From NCBI GenBank assembly GCA_902727905.1, contig CACVAR010000149.1:1-33929 (forward strand): DNA of 33,929 bases. The letters are read 5' to 3'. The position numbers and the translations under genes were made by a program. Origin of the DNA: an uncultured Sulfurovum sp. (GTDB lineage: Bacteria; Campylobacterota; Campylobacteria; Campylobacterales; Sulfurovaceae). Of the stretch, positions 9,169 to 18,600 are shown one piece after another (the first letter of the stretch is position 1; every line of letters starts with the position of its first letter). Under the pieces are notes generated by a model, which was not told the DNA's origin, did not search any database, and was given only the letters and a program-made list of their open reading frames with translations.

Positions 9169-9357
9169 ATGGCAAAATTTATAATACTCTTTTTTCTGAT
9201 TACAGGTGGAGCTACTAGCTACTTAACCTATACGGGTACAGGTCAAGAACGCATGGAAACGCTCGAAAAAGAGAGTGTCCGTTCTAACTCTTACCGTAGT
9301 GGGGGTAGCTGGGGTGGTTCTTCTTATAACTCTAGTGGTTATAGTTATGGTAAATAG
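9169..9357 (+). CDS. Small membrane protein with Gly/Ser/Tyr-rich tail
   Basis: FIILFFLITGGATSYLTYTGTG TM; tail SGGSWGGSSYNSSGYSYGK; 9 nt downstream of the DUF4178 gene. Confidence 0.6.
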   Translation: MAKFIILFFLITGGATSYLTYTGTGQERMETLEKESVRSNSYRSGGSWGGSSYNSSGYSYGK

Positions 9358-9379
9358 TATTTTAACAAATACTATTTAC
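9350..9379. terminator. Bidirectional terminator-like palindrome containing both convergent stop codons
   Basis: GTAAATAGTATTT (9350-9362) taac AAATACTATTTAC (9367-9379): perfect 13-bp stem, 4-nt loop. Confidence 0.7.
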
Positions 9380-9590
9380 TTCGTTCATCTTCATTCTGCC
9401 ATCGTTTAATCAGTTCAAGCCCCATTTCAAAAGGAAGTTCCCCTTTGATACTAAGCTCTTCTACTTTTTTCTCAAGTTCAGCTGTAGGAATGGTCTTGTA
9501 CTCAACATTACTTGATGTAGCATATGCCGTCACCATGAAAATTCCAACAGCTAAAAATGGAAACATAATTGTTTGTTTTATATTCTTCAT
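9372..9590 (-). CDS. Small exported/anchored protein, unknown function (SHOCT-like C-terminal segment possible)
   Basis: MKNIKQTIMFPFLAVGIFMVTAYA leader; ELEKKVEELSIKGELPFEMGLELIKRWQ. Confidence 0.5.
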   Translation of the reverse strand: MKNIKQTIMFPFLAVGIFMVTAYATSSNVEYKTIPTAELEKKVEELSIKGELPFEMGLELIKRWQNEDERSK

Positions 9591-9702
9591 TTTAAATCCT
9601 TATAATTAAGTTATAGAGCGAATAATATAAATTTTTTGGAAACGTACTACTGAAGTTTTCATCTATTTTACGATTCAAATATAAATAATTATTACCTTGG
9701 AT

Positions 9703-9727
9703 TATAAGTTATGTATTATAACTTATA
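9703..9727. promoter_or_regulatory. Palindrome TATAAGTTAT-gtatt-ATAACTTATA upstream of response-regulator operon
   Basis: Perfect 10-bp inverted repeat, 5-nt spacer, 50 bp upstream of the first RR start. Confidence 0.4.
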
Positions 9728-9776
9728 CTAATATATATTTGAGAAAAATAACCTTTAATTAAGTAGTATTTTTACA

Positions 9777-10232
9777 ATGTTCAGTAATACTCTTACTAAT
9801 ATAATGTTTGTAATAAAGGGTATAGCTATGTATTTAAATGAAATAACTATTTTATATGTAGAAGATGAGCTAGAGACTCAAGAGGTTATCAAAGAGATTT
9901 TAAATAGGGTTTGTAAAGAGGTTTTTATTGCTTCTGATGGAGTTGAAGGATTGGAAGTCTATAAAGACAAAGAACCAGATATTGTACTCTCAGATATTGT
10001 GATGCCAAACATGAACGGCATTGAGATGTGTCAAAAGATTAAAGAAATTAATCCTAATCAACTCATCGGACTTTTTACTGCTTATAATGAACCAGAATTT
10101 AAAGCACAAGCTTCAGAGCTTAAAATAGACAGCTATATTATGAAACCTTTTGATGACAAACAGTTCTTTTCTGCACTCAACTACATGGCAATGGCATTTC
10201 ATACCGATTTAAACATAAGTAAGGAGCTTTAG
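9777..10232 (+). CDS. REC-only response regulator (likely true start at MYLNEITILYVEDE)
   Basis: ILYVEDELETQ, DIVLSDIVMPNMNGIEM, LFTAYNE, SYIMKPFD; no output domain. Confidence 0.9.
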   Translation: MFSNTLTNIMFVIKGIAMYLNEITILYVEDELETQEVIKEILNRVCKEVFIASDGVEGLEVYKDKEPDIVLSDIVMPNMNGIEMCQKIKEINPNQLIGLFTAYNEPEFKAQASELKIDSYIMKPFDDKQFFSALNYMAMAFHTDLNISKEL

Positions 10233-10873
10233 TGCCTGCAATTAAAAATGAAAAATTTAGAATTGGTGCTTCGCATACTATTGGGACTTGTGTTCTTCCA
10301 GGAGAAATCATCACAAAGGTTCATCAAGAAGTTAATAGACGCATAACACTTAATATATCAGCTTGTAATGAGATAGTAAAAGCTGTTAAAGCAAGAAAAA
10401 TTGACATGGGGTTTATAGAACTTAAGATTGAAGATAATGCTTTAAACTGTACCCCATGGATGGATGATGAGTTGGTATTTTGTTCCAAAAAACAATTACC
10501 AGCTGCACTCGCTAAAGAAGAGTTAAAACAGTATAGACTTTTATGTGCAAAGGTTGAGTCTATAGACCGAGATGTATTGGATGTGGTACTACTAAAACAA
10601 GATGTTTACCGTGATGATTTTAACGCCATACAAGAGCTAGACAATCCAACAGCAATTATACAAAGCATTAAGTTCTCAAATCCTCATGCTAGCGTCACGC
10701 CTATTGGTGTAGTCTCTAAACGTGCCATAGAGTATGAGCTAAAGTACAACCATTTCTATGTTACCTCCATTAACCATGCAAAAATATTAAAGAAATTTTA
10801 TATTGTCTATAGAAACGACTCTGCTTATGCTAATGAGATTAGCCGTATTTGTAAAAAAGTTCATAGTCATTAA
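10232..10873 (+). CDS. Stand-alone LysR-type effector-binding domain protein lacking the HTH
   Basis: FRIGASHTIGTCVLPGEIITKVHQEVNRRITLNISACNEIVKAVKARKIDMGFIE...DDELVFCSKKQLP...VGVVSKRAIEYEL; GTG start overlapping the RR stop (TAGTG). Confidence 0.75.
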   Translation: MPAIKNEKFRIGASHTIGTCVLPGEIITKVHQEVNRRITLNISACNEIVKAVKARKIDMGFIELKIEDNALNCTPWMDDELVFCSKKQLPAALAKEELKQYRLLCAKVESIDRDVLDVVLLKQDVYRDDFNAIQELDNPTAIIQSIKFSNPHASVTPIGVVSKRAIEYELKYNHFYVTSINHAKILKKFYIVYRNDSAYANEISRICKKVHSH

Positions 10874-10884
10874 TGTTCAATACT

Positions 10885-10907
10885 ATAATGCATAGGATAT
10901 GCATTAT
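10885..10907. terminator. Bidirectional terminator-like palindrome between convergent genes
   Basis: ATAATGCATA gga TATGCATTAT perfect 10-bp stem between stops at 10873 (+) and 10910 (-). Confidence 0.6.
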
Positions 10908-10909
10908 GT

Positions 10910-11305
10910 TTAGTAAAATTCTTTTAAAAAGCTATCTCTAATCGTTTCAAATTGCCGGTAACCTTCAGCATTACAACCATCAGCCACAATAAATCTATTA
11001 ACTATTTTTAGAAACTCCATAATCTCAAACTTATTGTTATTTAACTCTTCTTTTATATAAGCAATTTTTTCATTAACAGCATTTTTATCGATATCATTTT
11101 TAATACCATTAAGCTCTTTTTCTGATATATTAAACTGTGTTTGAAAAAGTTTACAATACTTTTTTTGATCTTTTTTATTGGCATCAATGACATTATGTAC
11201 TACATCACAAATCAATGTTGCAGAAGCCAATTTAAAAGCTTTTTCATCTTGGAGGTTCTCTTTATTATTAATTAAAGAACAAATCGTATTAAGCTCGCTA
11301 CTCAT
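10910..11305 (-). CDS. TerB-like all-helical protein
   Basis: FKLASATLICDVVHNVIDANKKDQKKYCKLFQTQFNISEKELNGIKNDI...FEIMEFLKIVNRFIVADGCNAEGYRQFETIRDSF fits the TerB helical repeat (ADG motif); 8-nt overlap with upstream RR. Confidence 0.5.
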   Translation of the reverse strand: MSSELNTICSLINNKENLQDEKAFKLASATLICDVVHNVIDANKKDQKKYCKLFQTQFNISEKELNGIKNDIDKNAVNEKIAYIKEELNNNKFEIMEFLKIVNRFIVADGCNAEGYRQFETIRDSFLKEFY

Positions 11306-11708
11306 TGGCTACTCCTTCATTCTCCATTTCTAAGGTCAGAACCAAAAAACTTAATGAATTAAAAAATTGTTCCCGATTAAGAGGTTTCATCATATAAGTA
11401 TCTATATTAAGCTGAGCAGCTTTTTTTAAATAAGCAGGGTCATTAAATGCTGTAAAAAGTGCAAGTACCTGTGTTGATTTAATCTTTTTTATCTCTTCTG
11501 CCATAACCAATCCATCCATAACAGGCATAGAGATATCAGAAATGACAATATCTGGAGACTCTTGGTTATAAATAGATAAACCTTCCTCCCCATTATTCGC
11601 CACAAATACCTTTTTGAAATAAGTTTCCAAAATACTTTGTATTGCTTCTTGTGTTTCAATCTCATCTTCTACATAGAGTATTGAAAAATTATTCTCTTTC
11701 ATTTTCAT
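11298..11708 (-). CDS. REC-only response regulator
   Basis: FSILYVEDEIETQEAIQSIL, DIVISDISMPVMDGLVM, LFTAFND, TYMMKPLN. Confidence 0.9.
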   Translation of the reverse strand: MKMKENNFSILYVEDEIETQEAIQSILETYFKKVFVANNGEEGLSIYNQESPDIVISDISMPVMDGLVMAEEIKKIKSTQVLALFTAFNDPAYLKKAAQLNIDTYMMKPLNREQFFNSLSFLVLTLEMENEGVANE

Positions 11709-11872
11709 CCTTTTTTTCTAATTTGTAGAATAGCAAAAAGTGAATCAAGATAGTTTTAAATTAGAGTAAATATTTATTAGTTTTACTTATATTATAACAG
11801 TAATTGTTACTTTATAAAGTAGTTAAGCTATAGTACAAGAGAAGATTTATAGAAATCTAAAAGGTATTGCTT

Positions 11873-14800
11873 ATGGAAAATGAAAGATTTGAGATAGTAG
11901 GAATTGGTGCTAGTGCTGGTGGGTTTGAGGCACTGCAACTTTTTATCAAGAATTTAGAGTTAAAACAAGACATAGCTTATATTATTGCCCAACATCTCGA
12001 CCCCAAACAACCGACTATGTTGGTAGAACTTTTAGCAAAATCTACAAAAATTCCTATTACAAAAGTAATAGATGGGGAAATACCTCAAAAGAATCATATC
12101 TATATCTGTCCTCAAAACAAAAACATTACCCTTGTTGATTTTCGCTTTAGACTCACTGCTCCTGAAGTTAGAATTATGCCTAAACCATCTGTCAATATCT
12201 TCTTTAGCTCTTTAGCCAAAGATTTAGAGAATTTAGCTGTTGGTGTTATTCTATCAGGAACAGGTAGTGATGGGGCAGAAGGAATTAAAGCCATTAAAAA
12301 TGCAGGGGGCATCACCATTGCCCAAGAAGAAAAAAGTGCTAAATACCCATCTATGCCAAAGTCATCAATTGAGACAGGTTATGTAGATGCTGTCCTTACA
12401 CCTGAACAGATGGCAATTGAGATACCAAAGATTATAAAATCTCCTAGAATTTTAGAAGAGATCAGTGATGTACCTAAAAATCTTGACCGTATCTATGATT
12501 TACTCTTAATGAAAGTAAAAATTGATTTTTCAGACTATAAGCTCTCAACCATTCAACGAAGAATAGAAAGAAGAATGAGTGTCACACAAACAGAGTCTTT
12601 AGAAGAGTACGTAACTGTCTTAGAAAAATCAAAAAAAGAGATTCACCTACTCCATAAAGATTTACTGGTCATTGTAACCTCATTTTTTAGAAACAAAGAA
12701 GCTTTTGAAGCATTAGAAAAAGTCATTGCTAATAAGTTAAATACCTATAGTGACACCATAAGAGTTTGGATATCAGGATGTGCTACAGGGGAAGAAGCCT
12801 ATACCATAGCAATGTTATTACATAAGCTTTTAAAGCAAAAAGGTATTGAAAAAAAGATACAAATATTTGCAACAGACATTAGTGATGAAGCCATTATAAA
12901 AGCACGTGCAGGAACTTTTATTAAAGAAGAGATTGAGAATATAGACAACTATTATATTAAGAACTATTTTGTAAAAAAAGATGAATATTATGAGATAAGT
13001 AAACAGATACGAGACATGATAATTTTTTCAACACATGATATTGTTAAGGATCCAGCTTTTTTAAAAATTGATCTCATAAGTTGTAGAAATCTTTTAATCT
13101 ATTTTAATAATAGTCTGCAAAAAAGAATTTTTTCTATTTTTCATCACTCATTAAACAGTAATGGCGTTCTCTTTTTAGGAAAAAGTGAAAGTACTTCAAA
13201 TCTATTGCACTATTTTAAAAATATAGATTCTAAGTGGAAAATATTTTCAAAAGAAAACACACTCTCTTCCCCAAACATTACTAATATGACCTATTATCCT
13301 AAAAGATATCCTCGAAACTATTTACAAAAGCCCATGAAGGAACCCATCAATAAGAACGATAAAAAATCAATGATTTTTGATGCCATAAACCTGTCAATAA
13401 CAAAAGCCTTTGCCAATGACTTTTTAATTGTAGATAGAAACAATCAAATTGTATTTACCAATGGGGAGATTAATAAGTACATAAAAATTCCTGTTGGAAA
13501 CTTCAATAACGATGTCTTTTCATTTATAAATGATGACATCAGAATCGATTTAAGGGCAATTCTCTCAAAAGCAAAAAGAGAGTTAGTCTCTAGTAACCAA
13601 AGAGTACGAACCACCTTAAATGGTAGTAGTACCCTACAATATATCAATATTTTAGCATTTTCCTTAGAAGAAAATGAAGTTTTGGATGATGCTATTTGTA
13701 TTATGTTCATAGAGAGTTCTGATAAAATAGATACACAAAATATTACCGTTAACAAAAATAGTGAACATGCCCTTTATGAGATGGAAAATGAACTTCTGTT
13801 AATGAAAGAAAGACTTCAAACAACCAATGAAGAACTTGAAACAACCAACGAAGAACTGCAGTCTACCAATGAAGAGTTACAAAGTTCAAATGAAGAACTC
13901 CAATCTACCAATGAAGAGCTTCAAACATCAAATGAAGAGCTTCAAAGTTCAAACGAAGAGTTAACTACTGTTAATGATGAATTAGAGGTAAGGAGTTTAG
14001 AGTTAAGAGTCTCAAATACCGACCTTGAAAACACCTTTAATACCCTACATTTTGGTGTGGTGATTCTTGATAAAAAATTAAAAATACGAAAATACACGGA
14101 TGATATCAATAAAATTTTTGATATACGCATTTCAGATATTGGTGAAACCATAAATTCTGTTCAGTTTTATGGTAAAAAAGAGAACTTAAAAATGCTCTTA
14201 CTAGCGTGTTTAACAGAAAAGAAAGTTTATAACTTTGAGTTAATCTGCAGAAATGAAATCTATAATGCTGTGTTTGAACCCTATTTAAACGAGCAAAATA
14301 ATGTAGATGGCTTAATTTTAAGCTTTTACAATATTTCTAAGCTAAAAGAAAATGAACAAAAACTACTAAAAACAACACTTGAATTAGAGCGACATAAACA
14401 TAATTTAGAAGAAATTGTAGACATAAGAACTAAAAAACTTGAAAAATCGCATAGTGATATAGAAAATCTTTTAAACAGTGTCAACAACATCATTGTTGTT
14501 TCTAAAAATGGACAAGAACTCATTAATGCTAATCAAAAGTTTTATGACTTTTTTAAAGAGTATCAATCCCTAGATGAATTTAATGAAAGACATGATTGCA
14601 TATGTGAATTTTTTGAGATTTGTGATGAAAGTGATGACTTTATATATAGTGAAAAAGTTATGAAAAACAATCTCAACTGGGTAGACTTTATCTTAAGTTC
14701 TAAAAATAAAATGTTTAAAGCCAAGATTATAAAAGAAGAAAAGACTTTTATTTTTGACTTAAAAGTAACATTGATGCCAGACAATGATAATCTAAACTAT

Positions 14801-15595
14801 ATCATCGCCATGAATGATATCACCCTTTTACATGAATACCAAACATCTTTAAAGCTAAAAGTAGAAGCAGAAACAAAAAGTAGACTTGAACAAGAAAAAT
14901 TTTTAATTCAACAAAGTAAACTCGCATCCATGGGAGAGATGATAGGAAACATTGCCCATCAATGGAGACAACCCCTAAACTCTTTAAGTGCTTTAAATAT
15001 TGGACTCTCACTTAAACACCAAAAAGGTCGAATCCCCTTTGAAGAGATGACATTATTTGAAAAAAAGTCAAGTATTATTATCCAAAGAATGAGTAAAACC
15101 ATTGATGATTTTAGAAACTTTTTTGCGCCTAATAAAGTGTCTGAGACTTTTATGCTAAAAGAGGTCATAGAGGAAGCAACGCAATTCATACAACCTTCTT
15201 ATAATATCAACCATATTAAACTCATTAACCATGGTTCAAGTAACATCAAGATAAAAAATCATAAAAATGAACTCATACAAGTTTTACTGAACCTCTTTAA
15301 CAATGCTAAAGATGCCATAGTCGAGTTTAACCCCAATCATGGATTAGTCATTATTAATATCATAGAATTAGAAAAGCATGTACAAATAACGGTTGAAGAC
15401 AATGGAGGAGGAATTAAACAAGAAGTCATTGACAGGGTTTTTGAACCCTATTTTAGTACAAAATTTAAAGATGAAGGAACAGGTATTGGACTCTATATGT
15501 CAAAAATGATTATCGAAGAGTCCATGCAGGGAGAACTAAAGTTAGAAAACTGTAAAGAGGGTGTTTTAGCCACCATTACTTTACAAAACATCTAA
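11873..15595 (+). CDS. CheB methylesterase-CheR methyltransferase-coiled coil-PAS-histidine kinase fusion
   Basis: CheB: GIGASAGGFEAL/AQHLDP/GTGSDGAEGIKAIKNAGG; CheR: RRIERRM, GCATGEEAYTIAM, FATDIS, DLISCRNLLIYF; heptads NEELQST; HisKA GEMIGNIAHQWRQPLNSL; HATPase NLFNNAKDAI, EDNGGGI, GTGIGLYMSKMI. ATG at 11873 preferred over TTG at 11867. Confidence 0.95.
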   Translation: MENERFEIVGIGASAGGFEALQLFIKNLELKQDIAYIIAQHLDPKQPTMLVELLAKSTKIPITKVIDGEIPQKNHIYICPQNKNITLVDFRFRLTAPEVRIMPKPSVNIFFSSLAKDLENLAVGVILSGTGSDGAEGIKAIKNAGGITIAQEEKSAKYPSMPKSSIETGYVDAVLTPEQMAIEIPKIIKSPRILEEISDVPKNLDRIYDLLLMKVKIDFSDYKLSTIQRRIERRMSVTQTESLEEYVTVLEKSKKEIHLLHKDLLVIVTSFFRNKEAFEALEKVIANKLNTYSDTIRVWISGCATGEEAYTIAMLLHKLLKQKGIEKKIQIFATDISDEAIIKARAGTFIKEEIENIDNYYIKNYFVKKDEYYEISKQIRDMIIFSTHDIVKDPAFLKIDLISCRNLLIYFNNSLQKRIFSIFHHSLNSNGVLFLGKSESTSNLLHYFKNIDSKWKIFSKENTLSSPNITNMTYYPKRYPRNYLQKPMKEPINKNDKKSMIFDAINLSITKAFANDFLIVDRNNQIVFTNGEINKYIKIPVGNFNNDVFSFINDDIRIDLRAILSKAKRELVSSNQRVRTTLNGSSTLQYINILAFSLEENEVLDDAICIMFIESSDKIDTQNITVNKNSEHALYEMENELLLMKERLQTTNEELETTNEELQSTNEELQSSNEELQSTNEELQTSNEELQSSNEELTTVNDELEVRSLELRVSNTDLENTFNTLHFGVVILDKKLKIRKYTDDINKIFDIRISDIGETINSVQFYGKKENLKMLLLACLTEKKVYNFELICRNEIYNAVFEPYLNEQNNVDGLILSFYNISKLKENEQKLLKTTLELERHKHNLEEIVDIRTKKLEKSHSDIENLLNSVNNIIVVSKNGQELINANQKFYDFFKEYQSLDEFNERHDCICEFFEICDESDDFIYSEKVMKNNLNWVDFILSSKNKMFKAKIIKEEKTFIFDLKVTLMPDNDNLNYIIAMNDITLLHEYQTSLKLKVEAETKSRLEQEKFLIQQSKLASMGEMIGNIAHQWRQPLNSLSALNIGLSLKHQKGRIPFEEMTLFEKKSSIIIQRMSKTIDDFRNFFAPNKVSETFMLKEVIEEATQFIQPSYNINHIKLINHGSSNIKIKNHKNELIQVLLNLFNNAKDAIVEFNPNHGLVIINIIELEKHVQITVEDNGGGIKQEVIDRVFEPYFSTKFKDEGTGIGLYMSKMIIEESMQGELKLENCKEGVLATITLQNI
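13820..13987 (+). repeat. Eight 21-nt tandem units encoding heptads (T/S)(T/S)NEEL(Q/E)
   Basis: TTNEELE TTNEELQ STNEELQ SSNEELQ STNEELQ TSNEELQ SSNEELT TVNDELE. Confidence 0.95.
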
Positions 15596-15613
15596 TGCTT
15601 TATAGCCTAAAAA

Positions 15614-18600
15614 TTAACTTTCAAAACTAATCGTTGCCAATGCTCCTCCAGCATGATTTTCTAATGTCAAGTATCCTGACATAGACTCTTCTACAATCAT
15701 TTTTGCCATGTAAAGCCCTATGCCTGTACCGTCACTTTGAAACTTAGTGGTAAAGTAAGGTTCAAAAACTTTTTTAACTATCGCATCTGAAATACCACCA
15801 GCATTATCTTGTATTGTAATGTCTATGCCTTTATTTGTCTTTTTTGAGGATACTTTTACTTTTCGGTCATTAATCTTATTTTCCACTAAAGCATCTTTTG
15901 CATTGTTCAGTAAAATCAATAAAACCTGCATTAACTCATTTTTATAACTCTCCAGTACCAAGTCTTTTTCACACTCAAATATAAACTTAATATTATTACT
16001 AATATAACTGGCGTTAACAAAGTCCACACACTCCTTAACTGCTTCTTCCACTTTAAACTCTACTTTTTCTTTATCGGCTCTGAAAAAGTTTTTAAAGTCA
16101 TTAATCGTTGAACTCATTTTTTGTATAAGTTTATTGGATTTTTCAGTAAAGGCTTCCATATCATTCTTATTAAAATCATTATCAGAATATTTTGAAGAGA
16201 GTAGGTAAACAGAGGCACTTAAAGCATTAAGAGGTTGTCTCCATTGATGGGCAATGTTTCCTATCATCTCTCCCATGGATGCCATTTTACTTTGTTGCTG
16301 TAACATTGTTTCATGCTCTCTAAGTATCGTAATGTCTGTAAACGTGACAACTTGAGCATCTTTGTATATCTTTTTACTTGCTTTAACAACAAATACATGC
16401 TCTAAGCCATTCTTGTCATCTATGTAAACTTCATGAATTTCGTTGCTATATTTATTAATATAATCTATCCATAGAAGTCCATCCATTTCTGCTTTTAGAT
16501 GTTTTACATTTTTTTTATCTTTAAATAAGTCACAAATACAAAGATGTACTTTTAAAAAACTCTCAAAACTCTCGTAACCAAACATTGCTAAAAATTGTTT
16601 GTTTCCACTGGTTATTTTTTTACCATCTGTCAAAATAGTAATGGTTTCTTGTTCATCAAGAAGTTTTGTCACCCTATTTTTCTCTTCATTAATTGCTTTT
16701 TGACTCTCTATTAACTTCTGTTCACTCTCTTTGATGTACGTAACATCCATAAAAGTTAAAATAGCACCATCATAAATAAGCCTTCTATTCTCTCTATTCA
16801 CATAAGGATAAATTGTAATCTGATAATGAACCCCTTCATGTTGTAGTTCTAGTACACTTTTTTCTCTTTTCTCTATAACGTCAAGAATTAACTCTCTAAT
16901 GTTTCCTAAATCAATTTTAGTACCAACTGTAGTAATCAACTCATGAATGTTTTGATTGCTAATCTCAAATATCTCTTTAGCTTCTTGGGTAAATGATTTA
17001 ATTTTAAGATTATTATCGACAATAATCATACCAAAATCCAAAACCCTAAAAACATTTTCAAAGTCACTGTTACTCTCTCTAAGAAGAGAAGATTTTGTCT
17101 CTAGCTCTTCATTGACTGTTATGAGTTCCTCATTGGAACTTTGTAACTCTTCATTAGAAGTTTCTAGTTCTTCATTGGTACTTTGTAACTCTTCGTTAGA
17201 GCTTTGTAACTCTTCATTCGTACTTTGTAACTCCTCATTGGTGGTCTCTAGTTCTTCTATGGTTACCTGCAATTGCTCTTTTACAAGCATAAGCTCAGTC
17301 TCTAGTTCCCTTGCATAGTTAGAAGTAACGACTTTATCGTCTTTAATAATAACCACCTCATCAGAACTCTCCATAAATACAAGGGCCACAGAATCAGAAA
17401 GGAAATCATTGTTCTGTAGAGGAAAAACAATAATATTAATGTACTTTATTTTGTCTCCATTATCATCTACTTCTACCTTAACCCTTTTGTTAAAAGAAGC
17501 TGAAGATTTTCTAGCTTTAGCAATGAGTACCCTAATGTCCAGTCTAATTTCGTCTTTAATAAAAGAAAAAACATCTAAATTAAAGTTCCCTATGGGAAAG
17601 TCAATGTATCTTCTCGCATTCCCACCAATATAAGTAATGGAATCATTTCTATCAATAATTAAATAATCTTTAAAAAGTTTATCTTTAATAGAACTTGCCA
17701 TAGAACTTTCTATGGCAGAATCTTTGTCTAAAACTTTTTCTTTTTCATGAACTACTTTTTGATTACCTGTATAAATTCTTTTAGAGTAACGTTTTGGATA
17801 GTAGGCTAAGTTTCCAACGTTTAAATCCTTAGTATTTGCATCTTTTTTAAATATCTTGGCTTGATGATCTACCGTAATATACAAATCCTTTAAAGAGTTA
17901 ACAGCTTCACTTTTTCCCAAAAAGAGTATGCCAGAGTTTTTTAATGAATGGTGAAAAATAGAGATAATACGTGTCTGTAGTGTTGTGTTAAAATAAATTA
18001 ATAAATTACGACATGAAATAAGGTCTACTGAAAGAAAGGGAGGATCTTTAACTAAATCATGTACTGAAAATATAAGTGATTCTCTCACCCTTTTACTTAT
18101 TTCATATCGTTCATCTACAAGTTCAAAATAGTTATCAATATAAAAACTATCTATATGCTCTATCTCCTCTGGGGTGAAAGAGTTATTTCTAGCTGTATCT
18201 ATGGCTTGTTCACTAATGTCAGTGGCAAATATTTGTATGGTTTTCTTGACATCATATTCATCTAAAATCTTATGAATCACCATCGCAATACTATAGGCCT
18301 CTTCTCCTGTGGCACAACCAGCAACCCATACCCTAATACGCTTTTCATTTGAAGTAACCAAAGAGAGTATGGACTTTTCTAAAGACTCAAAATAAGCCTT
18401 ATCCCTAAAAAAGGAGGTGACAATAATAAGTAAATCTTTATAAAGTAGCGTAAGCTCATTTGAAGATTTTTTTAACAACTCTATATAGGCTTGTAAACTA
18501 GAAGACCTATTTACTACCATTCTTCGCTCTATTCGCCTTTGAATCGTCCCTAACTTATAATCTGTAAAATCAACATCAAACTTCTCTATAAGTAAATCAT

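Noticed and set aside
12112-15189. Several 63-103 aa minus-strand ORFs
   Set aside because: All antisense to the CheB-CheR-HK gene; Ser/Leu-rich shadow translations
16956-17318. 120-aa plus-strand ORF with SSLELCNSSLEV repeats
   Set aside because: Antisense shadow of the NEEL heptad repeats in the 15614-19234 kinase; low-complexity artefact
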